Source: Nocardioides dongkuii
GTDB lineage: Bacteria > Actinomycetota > Actinomycetes > Propionibacteriales > Nocardioidaceae
NCBI RefSeq assembly: GCF_014127485.1
Contig: NZ_CP059903.1
Span: 2,914,001 to 2,978,000, forward strand
Direction: 5' to 3'
DNA length: 64,000 bases
The notes below the pieces were generated by a model. It made no database searches, was not told the DNA's origin, and was given only the letters and a program-made list of their open reading frames with translations. This document shows, one piece after another, positions 39,474-48,185 of this stretch. Every line of letters starts with the position of its first letter. Within the stretch, counting starts at the first letter, position 1. A program made the translations under genes and the position numbers.

Positions 39474-40745
39474 TCAGAGCCAGTTGGCGGGGTTCACCGC
39501 GGAGCCGTTGGCCAGGATCGTGAAGTGCAGGTGGCAGCCGGTCGACCAGCCGGTGGACCCGACGTACCCGACGACCTGGCCGCGCTGGACCCGCTGGCCC
39601 GGCGAGACCGTGTAGTGGGTCGCGTGGTTGTAGACGGCGGTGAGGAAGGTGCCGTTGGCGCGACCGACGTTGAGGTAGAGCCGGTTGCCGTAGACCGAGG
39701 AGAAGTACGACGACATCACGGTGCCGTCGGCGACCGCGCGGAGCGGGGTGCCGCAGCCGGCGCCGAAGTCGGTGCCGTCGTGCAGGCCCCAGTAGTGGTA
39801 GATCGGGTGCTCGCGGTAGCCGAACGGCGAGGTCACCGACGCGCCCGAGACCGGTGAGCTCAGGAAGCCGCCGCTGGCGCCCTGGTAGCCGCCACCGCGC
39901 TGGGCGGCGCGGCGGGCGGCGGCGAGGATCTGCTCCTTGATCCGCGCCTCGCGCTGGCGCAGCTGCTGCAGGGCGGCGCGGTCCGCGCGCCGCGCGTCCC
40001 AGGCGTCCACGCGGGCGGCGCGGGCGTCGACGTAGAGCCCGCTGACCCGGACCCTGGCCGCGGCGGCCTCCTCGTGCAGCCCCTGGACGACGACGAGCTG
40101 CTCGGCCGCGGCGGCCCGCTGCTCGGCCACCGCCTGCTGGGCCTCCTCGACCCGGGTCTCGCGGACCCGGAGCAGCACCTCGGTGGCGCGCAGCTCGTCG
40201 AGCTGGCCGTCCTCCTTGGCGATCATCGTGGTGTTGGCCTGCATCCGGCGCACCAGGTCGTTGGGGTCCTGCGCGTCCAGGATCGAGGACAGCGCGGTGA
40301 GCCGGGTGTCGCCCTGCTCGTAGATCGAGGTCACCCGGTCGACGAGCCGCTCGCGCTGGCCGGCGACGGCCTGCTGGCCGGCGACCAGGTCGGCGCGGGC
40401 CCGCTCCAGGCGGGCGACGGCCTCCTCGAGCTTGAGCTTCATCTCGGCGTCGTGCGCCTGGGCGGCCGCCAGCTTGGCGCGGGCCACGGCGAGCTCGCCC
40501 TTCGCGGCGCTCAGCGCCGACTTGGCGGCGTCGAGGCGGGCGGTCGCGCGGCGTACCTGCCCGCTGGAGTGCTCGAGGTCCTCCTGGGCGTGCTCGACCT
40601 GGCGCTCGACGTCGCGCTGCTCCTTCTTCAGGTCGTCGCCGTCGGCGGCCTGGGCGAGGGGAACTGCCACGACGCCACCGCCGAGCGCGCAGGCCAGAAC
40701 GGCTGCGGCCAGGCGGGAGCGCGAGGCGCTGGGGAAGTAGCGCAC
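39474..40745 (-). CDS. M23-family murein hydrolase with coiled coil (EnvC/RipC-like)
   Basis: This 423-residue secreted protein has a signal peptide ending near AQAADG (about residue 35). A long Ala/Glu/Arg coiled coil spans about 40-270. The C-terminal LytM domain has zinc ligands in HDGTDFG and in CHLHF. It should cleave peptidoglycan cross-links at division. GTG 40745 has a good GAAGG site; a TTG at 40760 has none. It follows ftsX by 55 bases. FtsEX activates coiled-coil peptidoglycan hydrolases (EnvC in E. coli, RipC in Mycobacterium), so this is the likely FtsEX effector. In many actinobacteria smpB follows ftsX instead. Confidence 0.88.
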   Translation of the reverse strand: MRYFPSASRSRLAAAVLACALGGGVVAVPLAQAADGDDLKKEQRDVERQVEHAQEDLEHSSGQVRRATARLDAAKSALSAAKGELAVARAKLAAAQAHDAEMKLKLEEAVARLERARADLVAGQQAVAGQRERLVDRVTSIYEQGDTRLTALSSILDAQDPNDLVRRMQANTTMIAKEDGQLDELRATEVLLRVRETRVEEAQQAVAEQRAAAAEQLVVVQGLHEEAAAARVRVSGLYVDARAARVDAWDARRADRAALQQLRQREARIKEQILAAARRAAQRGGGYQGASGGFLSSPVSGASVTSPFGYREHPIYHYWGLHDGTDFGAGCGTPLRAVADGTVMSSYFSSVYGNRLYLNVGRANGTFLTAVYNHATHYTVSPGQRVQRGQVVGYVGSTGWSTGCHLHFTILANGSAVNPANWL

Positions 40746-40800
40746 CGGGTCTGCCTTCAAGTTGCGGGGAAGCGAGCAGCTCGAAGGTATCCCGCGGCGA

Positions 40801-41712
40801 TCAGACTTTGAGGTATTTGCGCGTGAGCAGGAGTGTCGGCAGCAGCGTCAGCACCGGACCCAGGACGGCGACCACCGCGAGCGCGGTCCCGAACTCGCTC
40901 CAGCCGATCCACGGGATGAACTGCAGCGACTCGCCGAGCTGGTCGATGACGCCGAACTTCATCAGCGCGGTCAGCGCGCCGCCCGCCATCAGCACGCTCA
41001 CCAGCGCGATCACGAGCGCCTCCAGGAGGAACGGCAGCGCGATGTAGAGCGTGGACGCCCCGACCAGCCGCATGATGCCGATCTCCTTGCGGCGCGCGAA
41101 CGCCGCCAGCCGGATCGTGTTCGCGACCAGCATCAGCGCCGCGAGCACCAGGAACGCCGCGATGCCGAACGAGCCCACCTGCAGCACGTCCACGGTGTCG
41201 AAGATCGGTCGCACCAGGTCGCGCTGGTCGTTGATCGTGGAGACGCCGTCCAGCCCGCTCACGGCGCTGGTGATCCCCTCGTACTTCTGCGGGTCGACGA
41301 GCGTGACCCAGATCGACTGCGGCATGTCGTCGGCGGTGATCGCGGCGTCCGGTCCCTCGAACAGCTCCTCGTCGTAGAGCTGCTTGAGCTTCTCGAAGGC
41401 CTGCTCCTTGGTCTCGAAGCGGGAGTCCTCGACCTCGGGGTTGTCGTCGATGACCTCCTGGACCGCCGCGATCTGGGCGTCGGTGGCCTCGCCGGCGCAC
41501 GACGGCTCGCTGTCGTTGTCACGGCACAGCGTGACGGCGATCTGGAGCTCGTTGCCGTAGTACTCCTCGGTCGCGCCGGCCTGCTCGTAGAGCAGCACGC
41601 CGAGGCCGACCAGGGTCAGCGAGACGAACATGGTCAGCACGACGGCGATGTGCATCGACAGGTTGCGACGCAGGCCCTGGCCGAGCTCGGTGAACACGTA
41701 GCGCAGCTGCAT
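40801..41712 (-). CDS. ftsX: Cell division protein FtsX
   Basis: This 303-residue permease-like protein has one N-terminal membrane helix (about 22-44). An extracellular domain of about 130 residues with two cysteines (TLCRDND and EPSCAGE) follows, then three C-terminal helices. ARRKEIGIMRLVGAS is the hallmark cytoplasmic loop. FtsX relays FtsE ATP hydrolysis to peptidoglycan hydrolases outside the membrane. ATG 41712 is the start. It lies 53 bases after ftsE and directly before the M23 peptidase. Confidence 0.96.
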   Translation of the reverse strand: MQLRYVFTELGQGLRRNLSMHIAVVLTMFVSLTLVGLGVLLYEQAGATEEYYGNELQIAVTLCRDNDSEPSCAGEATDAQIAAVQEVIDDNPEVEDSRFETKEQAFEKLKQLYDEELFEGPDAAITADDMPQSIWVTLVDPQKYEGITSAVSGLDGVSTINDQRDLVRPIFDTVDVLQVGSFGIAAFLVLAALMLVANTIRLAAFARRKEIGIMRLVGASTLYIALPFLLEALVIALVSVLMAGGALTALMKFGVIDQLGESLQFIPWIGWSEFGTALAVVAVLGPVLTLLPTLLLTRKYLKV

Positions 41713-41765
41713 GGGGGTGGGAGAGCTCCTGGGAGAGGGAGGGGTACGGCGGGTGCGCCGCCCGG

Positions 41766-42455
41766 TCAGTGCTGGAAGCCGTAGACGCCCTGCGCCTGGT
41801 CGCGCACGACCCGGCCGTGGTCGAGCTCGATGACGCGCTTGCGCATCTGGTCGACGATCCCGTGGTCGTGGGTGGCCATGACGACGGTGGTGCCCGTGCG
41901 GTTGATCCGGTCGAGCAGCTTCATGATCCCGACCGAGGTCGACGGGTCGAGGTTGCCGGTGGGCTCGTCGGCGATCAGGATCATCGGCCGGTTCACGAAC
42001 GCCCGGGCGATCGCGACCCGCTGCTGCTCGCCGCCCGACAGCTCGTCGGGCATCCGGTCGCCCTTGCCGTCGAGGCCGACCAGCTCCAGGGTCTCGGGCA
42101 CCAGGCTGCGGATGTCGGAGCGCGACCGGCCGATCACCTGCAGCGCGAACGCGACGTTCTCGCTCACGGTCTTGTTGGGCAGCAGCCGGAAGTCCTGGAA
42201 GACGGTGCCGATCTGGCGGCGCAGGCGGGGCACCTTCCAGGCGGCCAGCCGGTTGATCTCCTTGCCGGCGACGTAGACGCGGCCCGAGGTCGGGCGGGTC
42301 TCGCGCAGCACCAGGCGCAGGGCGGTGGACTTGCCCGACCCCGACGTGCCGACCAGGAAGACGAACTCGCCCTTGTCGACGTCCACGGACACCTGGTCGA
42401 GCGCGGGGCTCGCGGTGCCGGGGTAGGTCTTGGTGACCTTCTCGAAGCGAATCAC
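41766..42455 (-). CDS. ftsE: Cell division ATP-binding protein FtsE
   Basis: This 229-residue ABC ATPase starts at GTG 42455. Walker A is GTSGSGKS, the Q-loop is [13 protein letters not shown], the signature is [14 protein letters not shown], Walker B is [12 protein letters not shown], and the switch His is in [26 protein letters not shown] is typical of FtsE. It pairs with FtsX to control septal peptidoglycan hydrolysis. The operon is ftsE-ftsX-M23 peptidase. Confidence 0.97.
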   Translation of the reverse strand: MIRFEKVTKTYPGTASPALDQVSVDVDKGEFVFLVGTSGSGKSTALRLVLRETRPTSGRVYVAGKEINRLAAWKVPRLRRQIGTVFQDFRLLPNKTVSENVAFALQVIGRSRSDIRSLVPETLELVGLDGKGDRMPDELSGGEQQRVAIARAFVNRPMILIADEPTGNLDPSTSVGIMKLLDRINRTGTTVVMATHDHGIVDQMRKRVIELDHGRVVRDQAQGVYGFQH

Positions 42456-42512
42456 GGGAACGACGGTACGCGAGCCGCCCGGGGGCCCGGCAAACCCGCC
42501 CCTGCCTAGGGT

Positions 42513-43184
42513 GTGCGCGTGCCTCCCGTCCTCCGCGCCCTCGTCGGCGCCGCCGCGGCCACCGCGCTGGTCGTCGCGGTGGGCACCCTGGGCTCCGGTC
42601 CGGCCGCGGAGGACGACGCCGCCGCTCCCCCGGCGCCGGTCCCCACCAGCACCCCGCTGGCGGAGCTGGACACCGACGCGCTCGCCGTGCGCCGGGCGGG
42701 GTTCTGCGCCGCGGTCGCCCCCGAGCGGGTCGCCGAGGCGCTCGGGGCGGAGCCGAGCCGCGCCGCGGCGTACGACGACGGCGACCGGGTCGCCCTGGGC
42801 GCCGGCGTCACCGACGTCGCGCACGAGCACGGCTGCGCCTGGACCGCCGCCGACGGCACCGTGGCCCGCGGCTGGGTCTTCGCTCCCCCGGTGACCCCGG
42901 GACAGGCCCGCGAGCTGGCCCGCGACGCGCTGCGCGCCGACGGCTGCGCACGGCTCCCCGACGCGGCCTCCTTCGGTACGCCGTCGGCCGGCGTCCTGTG
43001 CGAGGCCGGGCGCTCGCGCGAGGCGGCGTACGGCGGGCTGTGGGGCGACGCGTGGCTCTCCTGCTCGCTGCGGGTCCCGGCGTCCTCCGACACCACCCCG
43101 GGCCGGCTCGCCGACCGCACGAGCCGCTGGTGCGCGAGCGTCCTGGTGGCCGCCGCCACCGACGCCAGCACCCCCGGCGAGTAG
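42513..43184 (+). CDS. Putative secreted protein of unknown function
   Basis: This 223-residue protein starts at GTG 42513 or GTG 42519. It has a hydrophobic export segment ([19 protein letters not shown]), then an Ala/Pro linker and a domain with four cysteines ([25 protein letters not shown], and CEAGRS or SCSLRV). The Cys pattern and length recall DUF3558-type secreted proteins of actinobacteria, but I do not see decisive motifs. It is divergent from ftsE and convergent with the DUF72 gene. No lipobox is present. Confidence 0.65.
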   Translation: MRVPPVLRALVGAAAATALVVAVGTLGSGPAAEDDAAAPPAPVPTSTPLAELDTDALAVRRAGFCAAVAPERVAEALGAEPSRAAAYDDGDRVALGAGVTDVAHEHGCAWTAADGTVARGWVFAPPVTPGQARELARDALRADGCARLPDAASFGTPSAGVLCEAGRSREAAYGGLWGDAWLSCSLRVPASSDTTPGRLADRTSRWCASVLVAAATDASTPGE

Positions 43185-43205
43185 CGCAGACGAGGCCGAC
43201 CGGGG

Positions 43206-44075
43206 CTACGCGCCGCCGTCGCTGGTCGAGCCCCGGCTCCGCAGGAGGTCCTGAAGCGCCATCGCGTCGTGGGGGGCGAACCCCTTCGCGTCGTTGTCGA
43301 AGTAGACGACCACCTGCTCGCCACCCACGGTCCCGCCGTCCTCCGCCCAGGCCCGGCACTTGTCGGCCCACCGGCGGAGGGCGGCGTCGCCGTACCCGCT
43401 CGTGTAGAGCTCGGTGTCGCCGTGCAGCCGCACGTAGACCAGGTCGCTGGTCACCGCCTCGGCCATCGGGAAGCGCCGCGCGGTGTCGGCGATCACGCAG
43501 CCCACGTCGTGCTCCCGCATCAGGGCGAACGCCGCGTCGGTGCACCAGGTCTCGCTGCGGAACTCCAGCGCGTGCCGCACCGGCCGGTCCAGCTCGGCCT
43601 CCTCGGCCACGGTGAGCGCGCGGTCCTCGGGCACCTTGGCGTCGTGCCGCCGCGCGATCGCCGCGACCTCGCGGTGGGTGCGCGGCAGCATCGCGAAGAA
43701 GTCGCGCGCCACGGCCTCGTCGTACGCCAGGTTCTCCGGCAGCTGCCACAGCAGCGGGCCGAGCTTGGGCCCGAGCGCGAGGACGCCGCTGGCCAGGAAG
43801 TTCGCCAGCGGCGTCTCGACGTCGCGCAGCCGCTTCATGTGCGTGATGAACCGGCCGCCCTTGACCGCGAACACGAAGTCGTCGGGGGTCTCCGCCCGCC
43901 ACCGCGCGTAGGACGTGGGGCGCTGCAGGGAGTAGAAGGAGCCGTTGATCTCGACCGACCCGAGCCGCTCCGCGGCGTACGCCAGCTCGCGCTTCTGGAC
44001 CAGCCCCTGCGGGTAGAAGTCGCCGCGCCATCCGGCGTACGTCCAGCCGGAGATGCCCACCCGGATCTCACCCAT
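43206..44075 (-). CDS. DUF72 family protein
   Basis: This 289-residue protein fits the DUF72 TIM-barrel-like family. It has VGISGWTYAGWRGDFYPQG at the N-terminus, then LGSVEINGSFYSLQRPTSYA and DDFVFAVKGGRFITHMKRL. LWQLPENLAYD, HALEFRSETW and VYVRLHGDTELYTSGYGD follow. The segment YFDNDAKGFAPHDAMALQ near the end is also typical. The family has conserved acidic and aromatic residues in a pocket, but no established reaction. ATG 44075 is the start. It is convergent with the secreted protein gene and lies 35 bases from the prfB stop. Confidence 0.85.
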   Translation of the reverse strand: MGEIRVGISGWTYAGWRGDFYPQGLVQKRELAYAAERLGSVEINGSFYSLQRPTSYARWRAETPDDFVFAVKGGRFITHMKRLRDVETPLANFLASGVLALGPKLGPLLWQLPENLAYDEAVARDFFAMLPRTHREVAAIARRHDAKVPEDRALTVAEEAELDRPVRHALEFRSETWCTDAAFALMREHDVGCVIADTARRFPMAEAVTSDLVYVRLHGDTELYTSGYGDAALRRWADKCRAWAEDGGTVGGEQVVVYFDNDAKGFAPHDAMALQDLLRSRGSTSDGGA

Positions 44076-44110
44076 GGGCAGCGGGTACCCAGCGCCGGGC
44101 CGGTTGTCGG

Positions 44111-45229
44111 CTAGTTCTCGGCGGCCTTCTCGATGCCCCGGCGCCAGCGGATGCCGGCCTCGAGGAACCCGTCGAGGTCGCCGTCGAAGACCGAGCTGGG
44201 GTTGCCGGCCTCGAAGCCGGTGCGCAGGTCCTTGACGACCTGGTAGGGGTTCAGCACGTAGTTGCGCATCTGGTCGCCCCACGACGCCTGGACGTCGCCG
44301 CGCATCTCGTCGAGGTGCGCCTTCTCCTCGGCCTTCTTCCGCGCGAGCAGCTTGGCCTTGAGCACCACCATCGCGCTGGCCTTGTTCTGCAGCTGGCTCT
44401 TCTCGTTCTGGCAGCTGACCACCGTGCCGGTGGGGATGTGCGTGAGCCGGACCGCGGAGTCGGTGGTGTTGACCGACTGGCCGCCCGGGCCGCCGGAGCG
44501 GTAGACGTCGACGCGGATCTCCTCGTCGGGGACGTCGATCTCGTCGGTCTGCTCGAGCACCGGGACCACCTCGACGGCGGCGAACGACGTCTGCCGGCGG
44601 CCCTGGTTGTCGAACGGGCTGATCCGCACCAGCCGGTGGGTGCCGGCCTCGACGCTCAGCGTGCCGTAGGCGTACGGCGCGTGCACCGCGAAGGTCGCCG
44701 ACTTCAGGCCGGCCTCCTCGGCGTAGGAGGTGTCGAAGACCTCGACGGGGTACTTGTGCTGCTCGGCCCAGCGCGTGTACATCCGCATCAGCATCTCGGC
44801 GAAGTCGGCGGCGTCCACCCCGCCGGCGCCGGAGCGGATCGTGATCAGCGCCTCGCGGGCGTCGTACTCACCGGAGAGCAGGGTGCGGACCTCGAGGCCC
44901 TCGACCGCCTTCTTGATCTTCACCAGCTCGCGCTCGGCGTCCGCCAGGGTGTCGGCGTCGCCCTCCTCGGTGCCGAGCTCGACCATCAGGCCGAGGTCCT
45001 CGATCCGGGTGGAGAGCTCGGCGAACCGGTCGACCTGGCCCTGCAGGTCGGAGAGCCGACCGGTCACGCGGGTCGCGTTGGCCTGGTCGTCCCACAGGTC
45101 GGGCGCGGCCACCTGCTCGCCGAGGTCCGCGATCTCCCGGCGCATGCCGTCGATGTCGAGCACCTGCTCGATCGTGCGCATGGTCGCTTGGAGCTGCTTG
45201 ATCTCGACGTCGTAATCAGTGCCTGCCAC
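44111..45229 (-). CDS. prfB: Peptide chain release factor 2
   Basis: This 372-residue factor recognises UGA and UAA stop codons and releases the peptide. The stop-codon tripeptide SPF is in [15 protein letters not shown] and the catalytic GGQ in [16 protein letters not shown]. The gene is continuous: it lacks the programmed +1 frameshift found in many bacterial prfB genes, as is usual in high-GC actinobacteria. GTG 45229 matches the family N-terminus ([20 protein letters not shown]) better than TTG 45238. It is divergent from the sortase gene. Confidence 0.96.
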   Translation of the reverse strand: MAGTDYDVEIKQLQATMRTIEQVLDIDGMRREIADLGEQVAAPDLWDDQANATRVTGRLSDLQGQVDRFAELSTRIEDLGLMVELGTEEGDADTLADAERELVKIKKAVEGLEVRTLLSGEYDAREALITIRSGAGGVDAADFAEMLMRMYTRWAEQHKYPVEVFDTSYAEEAGLKSATFAVHAPYAYGTLSVEAGTHRLVRISPFDNQGRRQTSFAAVEVVPVLEQTDEIDVPDEEIRVDVYRSGGPGGQSVNTTDSAVRLTHIPTGTVVSCQNEKSQLQNKASAMVVLKAKLLARKKAEEKAHLDEMRGDVQASWGDQMRNYVLNPYQVVKDLRTGFEAGNPSSVFDGDLDGFLEAGIRWRRGIEKAAEN

Positions 45230-45312
45230 AAGGACCAAGGTTACGGGCCGGGGCGCGACGGTGTCGAAAGGGAGGGACGCACGCTGGTCCAGACCACCAG
45301 GGGGTGGCGTTT

Positions 45313-45331
45313 CCGCCCGGCGGCCGGGCGG
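45313..45331. repeat. 8-bp perfect hairpin in the prfB-sortase intergenic space
   Basis: CCGCCCGG (45313-45320) and CCGGGCGG (45324-45331) flank a CGG loop, about 85 bases before the sortase ATG. The leader between here and the ATG is GC-rich with further small inverted repeats. It could be a structured 5' leader or a protein site; I cannot match it to a known riboswitch class. Confidence 0.35.
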
Positions 45332-45414
45332 TATCGACTGGGGTACCCCGTGCTCGAGCAGACGGGTCGGAAGGCAACGCCGGGGGGATCCGGCCCAGCT
45401 CAGGAGTCGTCACC

Positions 45415-46074
45415 ATGCGTTCCACCATGCACCGCGCGCCCAGCCGGGTCTTCTGGCCCGTCGTCGCGCTCGGCGTCGCCCTCCTGGTGGCGGGCCTCCT
45501 CGCGTGGGCCGTCCAGGCCGCCGAGCCCGACTCGCCGCGAACCGTGACGGACACGAGCCCCTCCACGACCACGACCGCGCCGCCCAGCGCGACGGTCGCC
45601 GGCACCGTGCTGCGGCAGGTCGCCGCGTCCTGGAAGCCCGGCACGCCCGACCAGGTGCGGATCCCGTCCCTCGGCGTGGTCGCGCCGGTCATCCCGATCA
45701 CCACGCAGGGCAACACCCTCGTCCCGCCGAACGACCCCCAGCAGCTCGGCTGGTGGTCCGCGGGCGCGATGCCGGGGGCGAAGACCGGCAGCGCCCTGGT
45801 CACGGGCCACACCGTGCACACCGGCGGCGGCGCGCTCGACGACCTGGAGACCCTCGAGGCGGGCGACGAGGTCGTCGTACGCACCGGTCACGAGCAGCGG
45901 ATCCAGTACGTCGTGCAGCGGGTCCGGGTGTTCAGCAAGGGCTCGGTGGCCCAGGAGGCCGAGCGCCTGTTCAGCCAGGAGGTGCCCGGCCGGCTGGTGC
46001 TGATCACCTGCGAGGACTGGGACGGGAGCCGCTACCTCAGCAACGTCGTGGTGGTCGCCGAGCCGGTGGGCTGA
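45415..46074 (+). CDS. Class F sortase
   Basis: This 219-residue membrane-anchored cysteine transpeptidase has an N-terminal helix (VFWPVVALGVALLVAGLLAW, about 12-31) and a Thr/Ser/Pro linker. The sortase barrel has catalytic His132 (VTGHTVHTGGGALDDL), Cys199 (LVLITCEDWDG) and Arg206. The pattern fits actinobacterial class F enzymes. The start is ATG 45415. It is convergent with a CAP-domain protein; no LPxTG-type substrate is encoded next to it. Class F substrates are poorly known. Confidence 0.88.
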   Translation: MRSTMHRAPSRVFWPVVALGVALLVAGLLAWAVQAAEPDSPRTVTDTSPSTTTTAPPSATVAGTVLRQVAASWKPGTPDQVRIPSLGVVAPVIPITTQGNTLVPPNDPQQLGWWSAGAMPGAKTGSALVTGHTVHTGGGALDDLETLEAGDEVVVRTGHEQRIQYVVQRVRVFSKGSVAQEAERLFSQEVPGRLVLITCEDWDGSRYLSNVVVVAEPVG

Positions 46075-46083
46075 GCGGGTGGC

Positions 46084-46563
46084 TCAGGCCCGGCGGCCGA
46101 AGACCTGCGCGACGAACCACTGGCCGCTGTCGCTGCGGCGGGCCGCGATCCCCATCAGCCGGTAGTCCTTCTTGAGGATGTTCGCGCGGTGGCCGGGGGA
46201 CGCCATCCACGCGTCCACGACGGCGGTGCCGCTCGAGAACCCGTAGGCGACGTTCTCGCCCGCCGTGGAGAGCCGGCAGCGCCGCAGGACCGGGCCGAGG
46301 TCCTGGTGGAACATCGACTCGCGCCGGGCCATCGCGCCCGCCTGCTTGTTGGCCATCCGCTGCAGGCAGCGGATCCGGCCGAGGGGCTTGAGGCCGCGGA
46401 CCGTGCGCACCACGTTGGTCGCGGCGTGCGCGGTCTGGGCGTAGAGCACCTTCGACGCTCGTCGCTCGCCGGTCGGGGCATCGCTCGCCGACGAGGCCGA
46501 GGGCACGAGGGCACCCAGGGTCAGGACCAGGAAGGCGGCCACCGCCGCTCGCATGAACCACAT
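46084..46563 (-). CDS. Secreted CAP-domain protein
   Basis: This protein of about 159 residues has a signal peptide (MRAAVAAFLVLTLGALVPSA) and a CAP/SCP domain. Signatures are MARRESMFHQDLGPVLRRC, AGENVAYGFSSGTAVVDAWM, SPGHRANILKKDYRLMGIA and WFVAQVFG. His and Glu of the CAP cavity are present (HQDL, GEN, GHR). Bacterial CAP proteins are found on the surface or spore and have no general assigned activity. Start candidates are ATG 46563 and ATG 46554. It is convergent with the class F sortase, with a 9-base gap. Confidence 0.85.
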   Translation of the reverse strand: MWFMRAAVAAFLVLTLGALVPSASSASDAPTGERRASKVLYAQTAHAATNVVRTVRGLKPLGRIRCLQRMANKQAGAMARRESMFHQDLGPVLRRCRLSTAGENVAYGFSSGTAVVDAWMASPGHRANILKKDYRLMGIAARRSDSGQWFVAQVFGRRA

Positions 46564-46663
46564 CACGCCAGGGAGTACGGCGGGAGCTGAGGTTCCTAGA
46601 GGAATTCTGCAGGTTCTTCGCAGGATCTTCACAAAGCCCGGTCCCCGGACCGCTGGATACCAC

Positions 46664-47110
46664 TCAGTCGACAGTCGACACCGCGGAGCCCGTGGCGCTG
46701 ACCGTGGTGTCGGCAGGCGAGCCGGGGAACCTGAGGGGAAGGTCGAGCGGCGCGCTGATCCGAACCGTCACCGACTCGGCGCCGTCGACCGCGACCGTGA
46801 AGGTGAGGCCGGGGTAGCTGCGGTGCGCCCCGACCCGGCGCAGGTAGTCGCCCACCGCGGCGCGGACCGCGGGCTCGGTCAGCGCCAGCCGCTCCTCGGG
46901 CAGCCCGCCGGTGTAGACGTCCTCCCCCGTCGCCCCCAGGTCGGCGCCGTGCAGGGCCGCCCCGTCGGCGAGGGTGTCCAGCCCAGAGCGCTGGAGGTAC
47001 GCCGCGGACGCGTCGACCACGACCGCGATCACCATGGCGATGACGCCGGCGAACCCGATGATCAGCAGGCTGACCTGGCCTTGTTCGTCGCGACCTCTCC
47101 GCATGCTCAC
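46664..47110 (-). CDS. Tad pilus-associated TadG-like protein
   Basis: This 148-residue protein starts at GTG 47110, overlapping the upstream TadE-like stop (GTGA). An N-terminal prepilin-like segment (DEQGQVSLLIIGFAGVIAMV) holds the membrane helix. It is followed by DASAAYLQRSGLDTLADGAA, typical of TadG-type proteins. It lacks the Glu five residues after the presumed cleavage Gly. It is last in the seven-gene Tad operon, which suggests a minor pilin or pilus-base role. Confidence 0.8.
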   Translation of the reverse strand: MSMRRGRDEQGQVSLLIIGFAGVIAMVIAVVVDASAAYLQRSGLDTLADGAALHGADLGATGEDVYTGGLPEERLALTEPAVRAAVGDYLRRVGAHRSYPGLTFTVAVDGAESVTVRISAPLDLPLRFPGSPADTTVSATGSAVSTVD

Positions 47111-47556
47111 CCGACCTCCTGGTACTGCCCGATCGGCACCGCGTGCGTGGCGTCCAGCGCGAACGCGGGTCGTCCGCCGCCCAGGACGTCCGGGATCAGC
47201 AGGTCGACCCGCGACCGGACGCGGACGGTGATCACCGAGGTGCCGCTGTGGCAGTCCCGGGGGTACGGCGCGCAGGTCACCGTCACCTGCACCGGCGCGT
47301 CGGGCAGCCCCTGGTCGACCAGCGCCTGGCGGGCCGCGGCTTCGGCCTGTGCCTGCCCGGCGGCGTCGGTCGGGGCGAGCGCGTAGGCCCGGCCGGCGGC
47401 CCGCGCGGCCGAGCTCACGCCGTACGCCCCGGACTGGACCTCGAAGACCGACAGCACGATCCACAGCAGCGGCACCAGCAGCAGGATCCCGAGCCAGACC
47501 AGCTCGATCAGCGCCGTGCCCGCCTCGTCGCGCCGCGGCGTACGCCGGCGGGTCAC
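47107..47556 (-). CDS. TadE-like minor pseudopilin
   Basis: This 149-residue protein starts at GTG 47556 within the preceding gene's stop. The prepilin-like site DEAGTALIELVWLGILLLV has Gly followed by Glu at +5, as required for type IV prepilin peptidase. One membrane helix follows, then a soluble domain with a Cys pair (TCAPYPRDC). TadE-family proteins are minor pseudopilins of Flp pili. It sits between two further pseudopilin-like genes. Confidence 0.82.
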   Translation of the reverse strand: MTRRRTPRRDEAGTALIELVWLGILLLVPLLWIVLSVFEVQSGAYGVSSAARAAGRAYALAPTDAAGQAQAEAAARQALVDQGLPDAPVQVTVTCAPYPRDCHSGTSVITVRVRSRVDLLIPDVLGGGRPAFALDATHAVPIGQYQEVG

Positions 47557-47942
47557 GGCTGCTCCTCGATCGCGTGGCCGGTGACCTCGAGCTCGACGCC
47601 GGGACCGCCGAGCCCCAGCGCCGGCACCGTGGCCCGCACCGTCACCACCACCGCGGGCCGGCCTCCCACGGACGTGCGCCCGACGGAGATGTCGCGGGCG
47701 AATCGGCCCGCCACCGCCTCGTCGATCTGCCGCCGGGTGAGCGCCTCACCCTCGCCCGGACCGCGGTCGGCCGTCGCGGCGTACCGGGCCCCCTCGGCCG
47801 CCGCGGCCGCGAGGGTGTTGCGCACGTGCATCACCAGCGCGACCTGGATGATCCCGAGGACGAGCGGCACCAGCACCACGAGGACCAGGACGAGGTCGAC
47901 GACCGCGGCGGCCCGCTCGTCGCGGCGTCGCGGGCCGCTCAC
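47553..47942 (-). CDS. TadE/TadF-like minor pseudopilin
   Basis: This 129-residue protein starts at GTG 47942, overlapping the preceding stop. Its N-terminus RRRDERAAAVVDLVLVLVVL is a pseudopilin-type helix with Asp in place of the usual Glu at +5. VRNTLAAAAAEGARYAATAD and DEAVAGRFARD follow, typical of TadE/TadF proteins in actinobacteria. It is translationally coupled to both neighbours in the Tad operon. Confidence 0.82.
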   Translation of the reverse strand: MSGPRRRDERAAAVVDLVLVLVVLVPLVLGIIQVALVMHVRNTLAAAAAEGARYAATADRGPGEGEALTRRQIDEAVAGRFARDISVGRTSVGGRPAVVVTVRATVPALGLGGPGVELEVTGHAIEEQP

Positions 47943-48154
47943 CGCACCGAGCTGAGCGCCTCGTCCAGCATGCTCTTGAGCTGAGGTCGCGCCGCGGCGG
48001 TCAGCACGGCCACCAGGCTCGCGGTCATCACCACGATCATCACCCAGCCGGGCACGTCGCCGCGCTCGTCGCGGTCGTCGCGGCGCCGGGGCGCGGTGAG
48101 CACCAGGACGACGAGCGCCTGGGCCCGGAGGAGGGAGAGGAGGAGTCGGTGCAT
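47939..48154 (-). CDS. Small Flp-pilin-like protein
   Basis: This 71-residue protein starts at ATG 48154. A basic hydrophobic leader (RAQALVVLVLTAPRRRDDRD) precedes ERGDVPGWVMIVVMTASLVA and a short amphipathic tail (KSMLDEALSSVR). Position between tadC and tadE, length and single helix fit the major Flp pilin. The residues after Gly (DVPGW) do not give the canonical Glu-Tyr/Phe at +5/+6. This is probably the actinobacterial variant of the pilin, but processing is uncertain. Confidence 0.65.
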   Translation of the reverse strand: MHRLLLSLLRAQALVVLVLTAPRRRDDRDERGDVPGWVMIVVMTASLVAVLTAAARPQLKSMLDEALSSVR

Positions 48155-48185
48155 GGCGGGGTCCGTTCTGTCGGCGCTGCGGGGG

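Noticed and set aside
44111..45229. Programmed frameshift in prfB
   Set aside because: The frame is continuous from the start through the SPF and GGQ motifs; there is no internal UGA.
45313..45414. Cyclic-di-GMP or cobalamin riboswitch before the sortase
   Set aside because: GC hairpins exist but the conserved aptamer words of these classes are absent.
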